A stretch of DNA of 64,000 nucleotides from Branchiostoma floridae (Eukaryota; Chordata; Leptocardii; Amphioxiformes; Branchiostomatidae): the NCBI RefSeq assembly GCF_000003815.2, contig NC_049989.1:16934287-16998286 (forward strand), in the 5' to 3' direction. The notes beneath the pieces were generated by a model. That model saw nothing but the letters and a program-made list of their open reading frames with translations. It was not told where the DNA came from and searched no databases. This document shows positions 43,681 to 55,551 of the stretch, piece after piece. Position 1 is the first letter of the stretch, and each line of letters opens with the position of its first letter. A program made the translations under genes and the position numbers.

Positions 43681-45789
43681 TTTTTTACATTAATTCTCTT
43701 TTAGCCGTCTCTGATATGAAGGTGTTTCCAGGAGAAAATAAGAGTTTCTGTTGTTTGAACCTACACGGTTTAGGATAAACATGAGAAGATTTATATTTCT
43801 TGTCCCATGTAAAAAAAATCGACTTTATCTCGCTCACTGGGACGTGGAGCTCTGACAGAACAAAAATCAACATCCCTAACTACAGTTACTTCCACTTGCA
43901 TCGGGAAAAGAACAAACGAGCAAGACGCTACTCAGGAGGTATAATATTTTTTCTTTAAAGTCCAATACAAACATTATGTTAAACAGCTACCATCAAAATC
44001 GACAGATGTTCTCTGGGTGCAAGTAGATCGAAAGCTACTGGGGTTATCCAAAGATCTGTTCCGTTTATACCCGCCCAAGTACATCTATTACTCACAAATT
44101 CGCCGAAAACCATCTATCCTTTCAGGCGGTGACTTTAACTCCCGACTTGGAAATTTAAATGACTTCGTTGAAGACGACACTTTGATAACAAGACTGGCAA
44201 TGAAAATATTATTGCCATGACGACGATATTTCGCGTAAACCCCTAACCATATTTTCTGACCATAACATGCTATCATTAAAAATTCGCACAAAATCATTTA
44301 TCCACAGCAACAAGACAAAAAAATAAAAATTCAAACCACTCCCGAAACCATTCCGTTGGAATGAAAATTTGGAACAAAAATTCTTGAATCCCGTAGCCAA
44401 CCTCACATAATAGACAAGTTAAACGCTATGTCAGTCAAAGAAACTAAACACGCAAAGACAGATATTAACAACTACGTTTCCGACTTAAACTCAATGCTGA
44501 GGAACGTCGGGCACAGTTCATTATATGTAAAAGTCAATAATAAGTGTTCACAAAAGCCCGAAATAAAAAAAAAATGGTACGATAAAAGCTGTACTGAAAT
44601 GAAACGTGAATTGAATAACTTAGTCTCTTTGCTCGAGAAAAACTCGGAACGTTCTTCAGACGGAAGAAGGAATATAGAAAACTATTAAGAAAGAAAAAGA
44701 TAATCTTTCGCCAGCAAATCATGGACCAACTTTCTTCTCTTAGGAAAAAAGACCCAAATGCCTTTTCGACTCTAATTAACAAACTTAAACCAGATAAAAC
44801 GCAACAGAATTACCATATACCAAATGTGATGTGGTTGAAACATTTTAGTGCAGTTGACAAACGCTCAACTGACGCTATTAACAATTCTGAAATTGAATTC
44901 TCAACCCCTGTAAACGCCCAAGTACATCACCAATCTCCTATCACACCTGTAGAAAACACCACACTAGACTCCCCGATAACAGCTGAAGAATTAAACACGG
45001 CAATCTCAAACCTAAAGAAAAATAAATCTAGTAGCAGCGACATGGTAACAAATGAAATGTTGAAATGTGGTAAAAATCCTACAGAACCCATTACTACACC
45101 TATTCAACTCCTGCTAACAGAATGGTTATTTCCCCGACGATTGGTTCCTTAGCAATATCGTACCCATACATAAATCTGGCGATAGATCACTCCCGAGAAC
45201 TACCGGGGAATATCAATCATCAGTTGTTTAGGGAAATTATTCACCTCCATTTGAAACAATCGTCTTGTCAATTATGCAGAACAATACAGCCTTTTTAAAC
45301 CTTAACAGGCCGGTTTTAGGAACAAATTATAGAACATCTGATAATTTTCTTGTGTTAACTACTTTAGTCAGCAAAATTTATGCATGTTTTGTGAGTTTAA
45401 GCAAAGCTTTTGACTACGTTTGGTGAGCAGGTCTATTTTTCAAACTTAACAACCTTGGAATAGGAGGAAAATTCTTAAAGACCATAAAAACATGTACTCA
45501 ACAAGAGTCTGAAAACTCAAACCTGCTTGAAATATTTTGTTTTGTGATGGTGCGTATGGTGTGTTGTGGGGGTTGATATGGTTTGACGTTTGGCAAAATT
45601 ATTCCATCATTGTTCTTAAGTTATATATCTACCTATGGTAAACAGTGAGATCCAAAACTACACCTTTCTGGTATCCTCACCATTTCATTTTTATTTCCTA
45701 TTGTTACACCTGCACCTGGCACATACATTGTATCTCAATGTGTATATAATGGTTCACACCATACAGAGGTGACAGCGATGGTCACAGTT

Positions 45790-46132
45790 GCTCTTTTTTG
45801 CTCCTTGGAAGATTTTGACCAGAATGCCCCAGCAGTTCTAGAGCAAGCTGCTAGAGGGCCCAAACATACAACACTTCTTCCTTACACCACAAGCTATGTG
45901 CCACCAAAAATCAAGACCATAGCATATCCATGTCAAAAGACACAAAAATCCAAGTTCTGTTGCAGTACCAAGGTCACACACCAGGGCATCCAAAATTGAC
46001 TTTGACCTTCGTCTTCCAAACACCTACCCAAATACCAAATATCATTACAATCCATCAACAGGTTCTAAAGTTATGCTGACCACAGATATGTGGAAACACA
46101 AACAGACACACACACAGACACACCAAAAACTA
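45790..46132 (+). repeat. Dispersed noncoding repeat family, copy 3
   Basis: It carries GCTGCTAGAGGGCCCAAAC, TGCAGTACCAAGGTCACAC, TTGACCTTCGTCTTCC and TACCAAATATCATTACAATCC, then an acacacagac tract. It continues after the MITE at about 46345-46390 (CATGGAGGTAAAT). A plus frame over 45769-45999 is accidental. Confidence 0.65.
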
Positions 46133-46344
46133 TACTGTAAATGCAGAAATGTTCGCGGTGGATTAATGTTCGCGGCTTTCGCGGCGACCGTTTCACCGCG
46201 AACTTAAAACCACCGCGAACATTTTTCTGTAATGGTATTAGACTGCAGTCTATGCTGTTACCGCGAAATTAAAACCACCGCGAAAAGTCCATTTTCCCGC
46301 TACCGCGAAATTAAATCCCCGCGAACTTAAATGCATTTACAGTA
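46133..46344. mobile_element. 212-bp palindromic MITE, TA target duplication
   Basis: The ends are perfect inverted repeats (TACTGTAAATGCA and TGCATTTACAGTA). The interior is a run of TTCGCGG/CCGCGAA words in both orientations, so the whole element is close to self-complementary. It has no coding capacity. A paralogous empty site in the copy at 28.65 kb (same flanking repeat, no MITE) supports a TA duplication. The TA preference is that of Tc1/mariner-type transposases. Confidence 0.8.
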
Positions 46345-48479
46345 CCTAAATTTTTCATGGAGGTAAATCACACGTTCTGTTCTGGAGATATAGCACTGGA
46401 AACGACCCTTCCACACACTCCCATGCTACTGAAAACTCAAAACACATGTTACAGCTGCTAGCTGTCCCCAAGGAGGTTGAGACAGAGGGAATGAGGCCAG
46501 ATCACTCCATATCAGGAAAAGGGGTGTAAATATTTAAAAAAAAACGAACCACAAAACAACAGCAAACTTCTAATCTACTTAATAGCACAATAGGTCACAC
46601 ACTTTATCCCCATAGCAAAGGAAATCGCAATCCATCCAGAGGTTCTAGAGATATCGGTCCGGAATCACAAAGATCCCTACCAGAAACAGTACATGCTTTT
46701 TTCAAGCATGTAAAAACCACAAATTGCATAAAAACCAACGGCGGCCTTACAGAACCTTTTTTAACTAACTGTGGGGTCCGACAAGGCTGTAATTTAAGTC
46801 CTACTTTGTTTAATTTATTCATTTATTAGTGATATAACATCTGATGATCTTTGTTGCAACTCTCCTAGTTTACACAATAGGAAAGAAACGTGTCTTTTGT
46901 ATGCAGATGATATGGTATTAATACTTGTTTTCCGAGTCTCAACAAGGTTATTAATCATGTCTAGTTGGATTAGAAAAAAATTTTAAAAATAGGATTTGGA
47001 ACCTGAAGGTGAATTTAAAAGAGACCAAGATTATTGTCTTCAGCAAGAGAGGTAGATTACCAAAGAATTGTTTCTTTTTGTTTAGTGGTAATGTAATGGA
47101 AATTGTTAAGTCATATTATTGTTATCTAGGTATAGTGGTAAGTGCAGCTGGTACTTTCAAGGCCAACAACAAACATCTAAGTAACAAGGGTCTAAAATCT
47201 TTGTTCAGCATTAGACAATCACTTGACAAAGCCGATTGCTCGCTAGCTGTTAAAAACAAGCTTTTCTATTTCTGTATTTAACGCATTTTACTTTATGGGT
47301 CCGAAATAAGAGGATCTTTCAAAAGCCCCAAAATTGTCCTATTGAATATGTACATCTAAAATTTTGTAAACATTCACTCAATATCCCAAGAACAGCTAGT
47401 AATCTCGCAGCACAGGCAAAACTAGGGAGGTACCCCATTTACCTGGAGGCCTCCCTTAATACGATAAAGTATTTCATTCGACTTAGCAAGAACGTGCCAG
47501 CTGACAACCTTCAATCAGATTCTCTCTTGTGCCAAATGGATTTAGAAGCATCAGGTGATAAATGTTGGGCTTCTAATGTACGCAACTCTCTAAAGAAATG
47601 TGGTTACGATTCGTCTGGCAAAACGCTATGTCAACAGTCCCAAGTATACCTCAAATTATTTCATCAATCTATCAGCGTTTAAAGGACATTTATTTCCAGA
47701 CCTTCCTGTCTGAAATCTACAAAAGAGTTAAGAGATAAAGGAGTTAAGAGATAAAATAGTTGCGAAAAATAAACTACGAACATACAAATTATCAAAACAA
47801 TCTTATAACAAAGAAGAATATCCTAAGATTGCCGATGTACGCCACAGATCTACCATAACGAAACTTAAAATCAGTTGTCACAAATTACGAATCGAATTAG
47901 TTAGACATAACCACAATCCTCTAGAGCAAAGAATCTGCCAATTTTGTAGTTTAGGTAAAATAGAAGATGAACACAGCACGAAAACAACTTTTTAAGCAAA
48001 GTTTCAGAGATACGTATAAAGCCCTTAAAGGCGGAGAAATATTTCAGCAGATTTTAAGATCTATTATTGGCATCGGAAACATACATTTGGCATTTACGGA
48101 AAATTTCAGCGTTTGTAAATCTAACTTAATCTGTTGTGTTTCTTTACGTGAATTTTACATGTATTTTAGTATGCCGAAGAGACAACTTAAATGTCTCAAA
48201 AATATTTTCTGTCAAAACGGACAAATACCGTTTCTCTAGATCTGTTACAAAATACATGTTAACCGGCTAAGTCAAATGTAATAAGCCTTTGTCTGGTGTT
48301 AGATAAAACATTGCGTCATCTGTTTTATAACAGTCAAAACTGAAAATTATTGCGCTTTCTGGTACAAAATGTTATGTTTATACCTCAGCAAATACAAATA
48401 CAATACAATACAAAGTCAAATACAATAATCTTCTGTGTTTTTTAGCTATTCCGAAAGCATTTGACGTATTCAAACTTTC

Positions 48480-50290
48480 TGTGCGCAAGGTTTAATTCGA
48501 ACAGGGGAGAACCTCTCACGGTTAGCTTATATGCGCTATTTTACGTTATATGAGATGTTGCGTATACCATGGTCAATATTGACCGAAGGATGCCATATAT
48601 ATAATTTATTTCGAACCGTCATTTACGCAAAGAAGGGAAGACCTCCCCCGTTAATATATTTGCTAAGCCGTATATGAAATGTTGCGTATTTCATTTGAAC
48701 ATACGACATGTTTAATTTTTGAATCCGCGCAGTTTAAGCGAACTAGGGGAGACCTCCCCCGTTTAGCTTATATGTTGCCAAAACGTATATGAAATGTTGC
48801 GTATTTCTTTTGAACATACGACATGTTTAATATTTGAATCCGCACAGTTTAAGCGAACTAGGGGAGACCTCCCCCGTTTAGCTTATATGCTGCCAAAACG
48901 TATATGAAATGTTGGGTATTTCTGTAAAACATACGACATATTTAATCTTTGAATCCGCGCTGTTTAAGCGAACTAGGGGAGACCTCCCCCGTTTAGCTTA
49001 TATGTTGCCAAAACGTATATAAAATGTTGCGTATTTCTGTAAAACATACGACATGTTTAATATTTGAATCCGCACAGTTTAAGCGAACTAGGGGAGACCT
49101 CCCCCGTTTAGCTTATATGCTGCCAAAACGTATATGAAATGTTGCGTATTTCTGTTGAACATACGACATGTTTAATCTTTGAATCCGCGCAGTTTAAGCG
49201 AACTAGGGGAGACCTACCTTGTTTAGCTGATATGTTGCCAAGACGTATATGAAATGTTGCGTATTTCTGTTGAACATACGACATGTTTAATCTTTGAATC
49301 TGGGCAGTTTAAGCGAACTAGGGGAGACCTCCCCCGTTTAGCTTTTATGTTGTCAAGACGTGTATGAAATGTTGCGTATTTCTGTACAACATACAACAAG
49401 TTTAATCTTTGAATCCGCGCAGTTTAAGCGAACTAGGGGAGACCTCCCCCGTTTAGCTTTTATGTTGTCAAGACGTATATGAAATGTTGCGTATTTCTGT
49501 GAAACATACAACAAGTTAAATCTTTGAATCCGCGCAGTTTAAGCGAACTAGGGGAGACCTCCCCCGTTTAGCTTATATGCTGCCAAAACGTATATGAAAT
49601 GTTGCGTATTTCTGTTGAACATACGACATGTTTAATCTTTGAATCCGCGCAGTTTAAGCGAACTAGGGGAGACCTACCTTGTTTAGCTTATATGTTGCCA
49701 AGACGTATATGAAATGTTGCGTATTTCTGTAAAACATACGACATGTTTAATCTTTGAATCCGCGCAGTTTAAGCGAACTACGGGAGACCTCCCCCGTTTA
49801 GCTTTTATGTTGTCAAGACGTATATGAAATGTTGCGTATTTCTGTAAAACATACAACAAGTTTAATCTTTGAATCCGCGCAGTTTAAGCGAACTAGGGGA
49901 GACCTCCCCCGTTTAGCTTATATGCTGCCAAAACGTATATGAAATGTTGCGTATTTCTGTAAAACATACGACATATTTAATCTTTGAATCCGCGCAGTTT
50001 AAGCGAACTAGGGGAGACCTCCCCCGTTTAGCTTATATGTTGCCAAGACGTATATGAAATGTTGCCTATTTCTGTTGAACATACGACATGTTTAATCTTT
50101 GAATCCGCGAAGCTTAAGCAAATTTGGGGGTACTACCCCCGTTTTATCTATTGGCTTATACCGTCTCAAAGGTTTTATGAAACGGTGCCTTTTTCTGCTG
50201 AACATACGGCATGTTTGAAGCGCAGTTTATGCGAACAGGAGGAGACCCTTTCCTTTTTATTTTATACCGCATATATGTTCTGAAATTCCA
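48480..50290. repeat. 115-bp satellite array, 13 regular units plus diverged ends
   Basis: The start word GAATC(C/T)GSGC or close variants falls at 48721, 48836, 48951, 49066, 49181, 49296, 49411, 49526, 49641, 49756, 49871, 49986 and 50101, an exact 115-bp spacing twelve times in a row. Flanking units near 48490, 48606 and 50217 are diverged. Every regular unit holds AAGCGAACTAGGGGAGACC, in which GGGGAGACCTCCCC is a perfect six-base-stem hairpin, and GACGTATATGAAATGTTGC. Variants recur in a roughly four-unit cycle: the CTACCTTG variant at 49181 and 49641 (460 bp apart), and TTGTCAAGACG at 49296, 49411 and 49756. Confidence 0.95.
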
Positions 50291-50397
50291 GGGTCTAAAT
50301 CAGGGTGAGGTTTTCTTTGTGGCATGTTGACACTCGAGCTAAGAGACGGTAGAAATCCCGACTACTGCTATGAATATCTCCGCGACTCAACCTCTGC

Positions 50398-50835
50398 TTG
50401 AAGAATAAGGATGTAGTAGGTATACTGTTTTGTGCAGTGAGTTGTGTTTTCTCTATAAAACGGCAAGCAGTTCTTACTACAGGTAAATGTACGAAATATG
50501 TTTATTTCTTTATCTACAAGCAAGCGTCGAGAAAGAACAGTTTGTGCACACAGGCGGTGTCTTCTCGTGTTGCTCGTGTTTGTTTGGGCAGGCAAGATGT
50601 AAATTTATTCAGCGTTATTTCGTACGCGCCATGGGGCGCACGCCTCCGTCCGTCCAAGGAGGTTGAACTTCCTTGGTCCGTCTGTGGCACAGCTGTGTCA
50701 TGTGATAGGATGTATCCAATGGCAGAAAAGAGTGGGGGGTTCAAATTTACGGGCCATACGTACGACAACGAGCGGTTATTTTCCAGGCGTTCACTTTTGA
50801 AGAGAAGTATTGAAGAAAGTTTGGGCCTGCTCTAG
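50398..50835 (+). other. 145-codon open frame, unrecognised
   Basis: This is the longest frame between the two tandem arrays. It begins MKNKDVVGILFCAVSCVFS with a hydrophobic start, and the rest is mixed (YAPWGARLRPSKEVELPW). No domain, no paralogue in the window and no splice sites noted. It may be accidental. Confidence 0.2.
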
Positions 50836-51399
50836 CCCGCAAGTTGTGGCCGCGACACCGCTTTTACCGCCTAGGACCCCCGGTGACGGAATTTGACTCA
50901 AAGATACGAGGTGGCTATCATTCTGTACAAGCTGTTGTTGTTGGAAATCGACACAGAATGGAAATCACGGCCCTTGCACCATCCGGATTAATAGAAGCCG
51001 CCACTGCAAGCTGAACATGTTTCGCGTTCACAGAATCCAGGACCATCCAACAACACGAGTCATATCGGCCACTACTCTAGGATACTCTAGATCTTACCGG
51101 ATTCTTATTCCTGTGGTGACCAGATGGAACTGTACATGTGTGCTCTTTTTAACTTACGCCGAGACGCTTCACCCGACACTGGAAATGGGACTGTGGACTG
51201 CTGCACGGAATTGCGCAACCGTTGTGATATTGTTTCAACTGCCGACTACATCAGAATGAAAGGCCACAAATACCTAGTAGGCTGTAGGTTTTTTTTTTAC
51301 TTTTCCATGTAATATTTTCTCGTAATTCAATAAAATTTTAAAGTTTCATCCATTGTATTTTCTTGCTTTGAAATGTGCTAATGATTATTCTCCTAAAAT

Positions 51400-52230
51400 G
51401 GCACTTATCCACACCTTAATGCACACGTATATGAGACGTACAGAGGGAACTTTAAACATGTCTTAAGGGTGTTTTGATACGTATTTATGACAACTTTAAG
51501 CTGCTAAAAAGAAAAATATAGACACATTAAATCCTCTTAATTCACACGTATATGAGACGTAAATAGGCTTTAGATCAAATAAACGTGAAGTTTAAACATG
51601 TCTTAAGGGCGTTTTATTAAGTATTTATGGCAATTTAAGCTGCTGAAAAGGCACCTAAACACACGTTATAATCCACTTAATGAACACGTATATGAGACGT
51701 AAACAGGCTTTAGATCAAATAAACGTGAAGTTTAAACAAGTCTTAAGGGCGTTATAATAGGTATTTATGGCAAATTTAAGCTGCTAAAAAGGCAGCTAAA
51801 CACACGTTATAATCCACTTAATGCACACGTATATGAGACGTAAATAGGCTTTAGATCAAATATACGTGAAGTTTAAACATATCTTAAGGGCGTTTTAATA
51901 GATATTTATGGCAACTTTAAACTGCTGAAAAGGCACCGAAACACACGTTATAATCCTCTTAATGTACACGTATATGAGACGTAAAGAGGCTTTAGATCAA
52001 ATAAACGTGAAGTTTAAACATGTCTTAAGGGCGTTTTAATAAGTAATTATGGCAACTTTAAGCTGCTGAAAAGGCACTAAAACACACGTTATAATCCACT
52101 TAATGCAATTGTATATGAGACGTAAAGAGGCTTTAGATCAAATAAACGTGAACTTTAAACAAGTTTTAAGGGGGTTTTAAAAATCATTTACGACATCTTT
52201 AAGCTGCTGAAAGACAACGGGAAAACCGGA
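51400..52230. repeat. About 141-bp tandem repeat, six units
   Basis: CACGTATATGAGACGT or its variant occurs near 51423, 51544, 51685, 51825, 51967 and 52108 (spacings 121, 141, 140, 142 and 141). Units share GGCTTTAGATCAAATAAACG, TTTAAGCTGCTGAAAAGGCA and ACACACGTTATAATCC. The core ACGTATATGA also occurs in the 115-bp satellite. Confidence 0.9.
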
Positions 52231-52261
52231 AAATAAGGACTAACACGGACCTACAGAAAGA

Positions 52262-52382
52262 CCACTTAAAGGCAATATTTACGTACTCGTATAAGTGGTG
52301 TATAGATCCGTAAAGGAGGAAAATACGTCAACATTACGCATGGTTTCAGCATCCTTAAATACCGTTTTTCGTGCCGTGGAAG
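52262..52382 (+). repeat. Segment shared with 40.26-40.37 kb
   Basis: Partner of 40255-40372, lying at the end of the 141-bp array; it has a short insertion relative to that copy. Confidence 0.65.
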
Positions 52383-52899
52383 TACATTTTACTGTGGATT
52401 GTCCTTTGTATGATAGTGATAGGAGCATTCTATTTGACTATGTGTTGAGTAAATATCCCTACTTCAGACACTTGAATATTAAAGAGAAATTATATTCCTG
52501 ACAGCTTTTGATAAACAAACTCTAACCAACCACAAAGCTAGCTACATTTATGCAATTACCAATAAGCGAGAGGAAGTCGAATGTCCTAGAATAGCTTATC
52601 TGCATATATAGATGTGTATGATTGTTTCCATTTATCATATATATGATTGTTACCATGTGACCTGTACTTAGCTCAGTGGGGCAAAATGAATGTGCAATAA
52701 AGGTCTTCATTCATTCATTGATCGTCGGTAGAACGCCCGTTGTTTTGCCCGACTCCCGTTTGTTTGCGAGTGATTCTGTCACTGTGGCTCCTGTGGTAGT
52801 ATGTGGGCTAGATTTATCATACAATTCCTTTCCTGTTATCTATTCTACATGTGCCGTACATTAAATGGTTAAACAATTTCCCACAAATAGAGGCAATTC

Positions 52900-55550
52900 C
52901 GAGTCACCGAGAGGGATTTTAAATAATATTTGTAAAAAGTTTGAACTGAATATTTCAGTTACTAAAGTTCTAAATTGTTCAAACAATTAAAACGCAAAGT
53001 TTGAAATGTTTGAATCCATTTATATTTGTTGCGAAAATCGGGAAAGTAACGGTATAATCATATCTTTATTAAGAATAATTTTCAAACATCTATGTGTTTT
53101 TGTCATTGTAGGAACATGTTCTCATATGTTCAAACTATTTGTGCCATGTTTCCCTCCATAAAAACTTTTATTGCCCCCATAAACCAAGCTGCTAAGCTGG
53201 TCCTTTTGTTTGGGTCTTGTATTTTTAGATTTCTTTAGTAGACACTGGTGGCTCTTTTGTGAGAAGGTGGCAGACAGACACAATTTCCTGTACTTGGCAT
53301 GGATGTGTGAATTGCCCTCCTCCCAGCCCACTGACCCAGTTACATAATTTTGTTTCAATGTTCCAACATACGATCACAAATGATGAATCTATGTTGGAAC
53401 AGTTTAGAAACTAACAGAAATAATGCATTTGATGTTGGAAATGTTTCTAACATGTATGAATACTGTAGAAAATATTTAGAACACCAGACAGATGTTATAA
53501 ATAGTTCTTAACACAGTTAATTATCACAGTTAGATTGTTACAGATTTACGAAATGTTAGATCAAAAGGCATAAGTACCCTCTTGGTCATGTTGAATCGAC
53601 TCTAAGACATCAACATTGAATGAACTATTGCCATCTTACCTCGTCCGCGTACAAGAGGTGGCGCCATGTCATAATAGGCTCATTATCATAAATTTATTCT
53701 TAGGCGATCGCCCGAGCCTCGCTCATATGTGACGGACAGTTTTCAGGCGAAAAATACGCGAGACCCTCTGTCAATCTTAAAATCGGCCGACCTTCCAGCA
53801 ATCGCGAAGTACGCCCGCAGACCAAAGGCTGTTAAATGGAATATCTGATACAACACAAAACATTAGAAAATGCTCTGCATCCTTTTTAAATCAGTCACGC
53901 CTCATTACAGTTACTGATATACATACATAGTCATGGATATATAATACAGGTTACTTGTAATTGACATGCAAAACAGATACAACCTGCATTAGTCTCAACA
54001 TTTTCAATCCAAAGATCCATGATTTGAAAAGAATCTGAATCTGAGTTATTGTTATTGTAACACGATAAACTTATCACACTGCAAAAATTAAAAAGAATCT
54101 ATATACATGCTTTTACAAACTTTTCACAGACTCATTGTTTAAGCTTCACTGTATTAACAAATAGGACTTGGTTAGTGTTATTGAATAATTTCTCCATGTA
54201 GGAACAGGTAACCCATTGCTGCATGATCAGCTTCCTGACTGCTGTCATCTCATGTGCACAGATAAAGCACTGACGGCCTGTCTGGGTTGAGTGTCATCAG
54301 CAACCATAGCGAAAAAAATATATATATATATCAGTTGTGATGGACATGATTCTAATGAAGGAATATATTACAGAGACACTGTATCACATTGTTCTTGGTG
54401 CTTATGGTAGGCATAAAAATATATCTGATTAATATTTTGTGATCTATGACAACAATAAAGACCTGCAAGTGTAAAATACACTACTGAGATGTACTAATGT
54501 TCACCTGTTCTGTAGACAATCGTCACTTCAGCTTTTAACCCGTCCTTGAAATTCATCAATCATCTGAAACTGTATAAAAGCTTAGTTTGTAAACACCCCC
54601 CCCCCCCCAACACACACACAATCATTAATACTTATAAACAATAAAACCGTCACCACGGCAATAGTTTTTATTGCCACACTTATTCCAGTTAGTTTTGCGT
54701 TCTCTCGTGCGCTAACGAATATTCATTGGTATGCTGTACGGGCCGAAGGGGTGTGTATGAAGACCAGAAGACCGCGGACTTTGAATGAATGAACTTTATT
54801 GCATGAGAATCGTTAATGGCACAGTGTATATCAACAGTTGTAAAACAACAACACTACCAGGCTAATCTTCACTACGTATCGAACTAGAACTGGCAGTAAG
54901 ATTTGCCCTTTAGCTTATCACTGTTACGACGTGGTGAAAACATGAATTGTAACACAGAGGTCTGATCTCTGGTAATATGTCATGTATAAGGTGGAGTCAT
55001 ATCATACCATTTGCAGCAATTCTGTGACAGAAAGGACCGTTCAAGAAGGCTTATTACGGCAACCTTTTCCGTCCAAGATGGTTGACTCACGATACAGCAC
55101 ACGCCCACTGTTGTTAAGAGAACGCCATAGACTTGTTGTAGTAAACTGTCGTACAACGATTCTGGCAGAAACCTAAGATCCACGTCTAGCCTAGGTTGTA
55201 CAAAACAGTCTAAGTAAGCTGTGCCTTACCAAAAGAATATGTACTGTCAGATTTTACAAGATTTTACAAGATGTTCAATATTGGTGAAATTTTGCCAAAG
55301 GAGAGCAAAATTTTGACGCTGTTTTGTTTACAATAATGTTTTATGGCGTCGGTTAACAGGCAGCCTTATTGTTCATGGGGACTTGGACTTTGGTTCAACC
55401 TGTCTGTCCTGCCCGCTCCCGCCACTACCAATGACTGATGTTTCCATATTAGTTGTCAAACGTCTTTCTCGGAAATCATGCTTCTTGAGACTGACTCTAA
55501 CACATATCCCTGTAATGTACCGATGAGATAAAACTAAGGTTCAAGCTTCT
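52900..55550. other. Intergenic DNA, no supported gene
   Basis: It is AT-rich with a C tract at 54596-54609 and several short frames (for example 53122-53358 minus, 54982-55183 on both strands) without domains. Retroposon-tail-like words (ATTCATTCATTG at about 52707, AATGAATGAACTTTATTGC at 54783) suggest old insertions. Confidence 0.35.
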
Positions 55551-55551
55551 T

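Larger units (their letters stand above)
45511..46690. repeat. Nested repeats inserted in the LINE
   Basis: The LINE RT stops near 45510 and resumes near 46690. The insert consists of unassigned DNA, a copy of the dispersed repeat (from about 45790), and a 212-bp MITE inside that copy. Confidence 0.55.
43860..48240 (+). mobile_element. Non-LTR retrotransposon (second class), broken and interrupted
   Basis: Plus-strand fragments in order: endonuclease (LPSKSTDVLWVQVDRKLLG, then LSGGDFNSRLGNLNDFVEDD at about 44120-44170). Then the linker (44428-45152; EIKKKWYDKSCTEMKREL, FSTLINKLKPDK, ITAEELNTAISNLKKNKSSS) and RT (SKIYACFVSLSKAFDYVW near 45370). After an insertion, NCIKTNGGL, NCGVRQGCNLSPTLFNLF and LLYADDMVL (46700-46920) follow, then thumb and tail (47009-47281 and on; YLGIVVSAAGTF, EYVHLKFCKHSLNIPRTA) and a C-terminal knuckle (ICQFCSLGKIEDEH near 47940). 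A short AATACAATAC tail follows at about 48395. Frameshifts are numerous. It is distinct from the L1/Tx1-type element at 33.9-38.3 kb; exact clade unresolved. Confidence 0.8.

Noticed and set aside
45769-45999. Plus-strand frame of 76 codons
   Set aside because: It lies wholly in a dispersed noncoding repeat, and the other copies do not keep the frame.
48480-50290. CRISPR-like array
   Set aside because: Units are contiguous 115-bp repeats without unique spacers, in a eukaryotic setting; it is a satellite.
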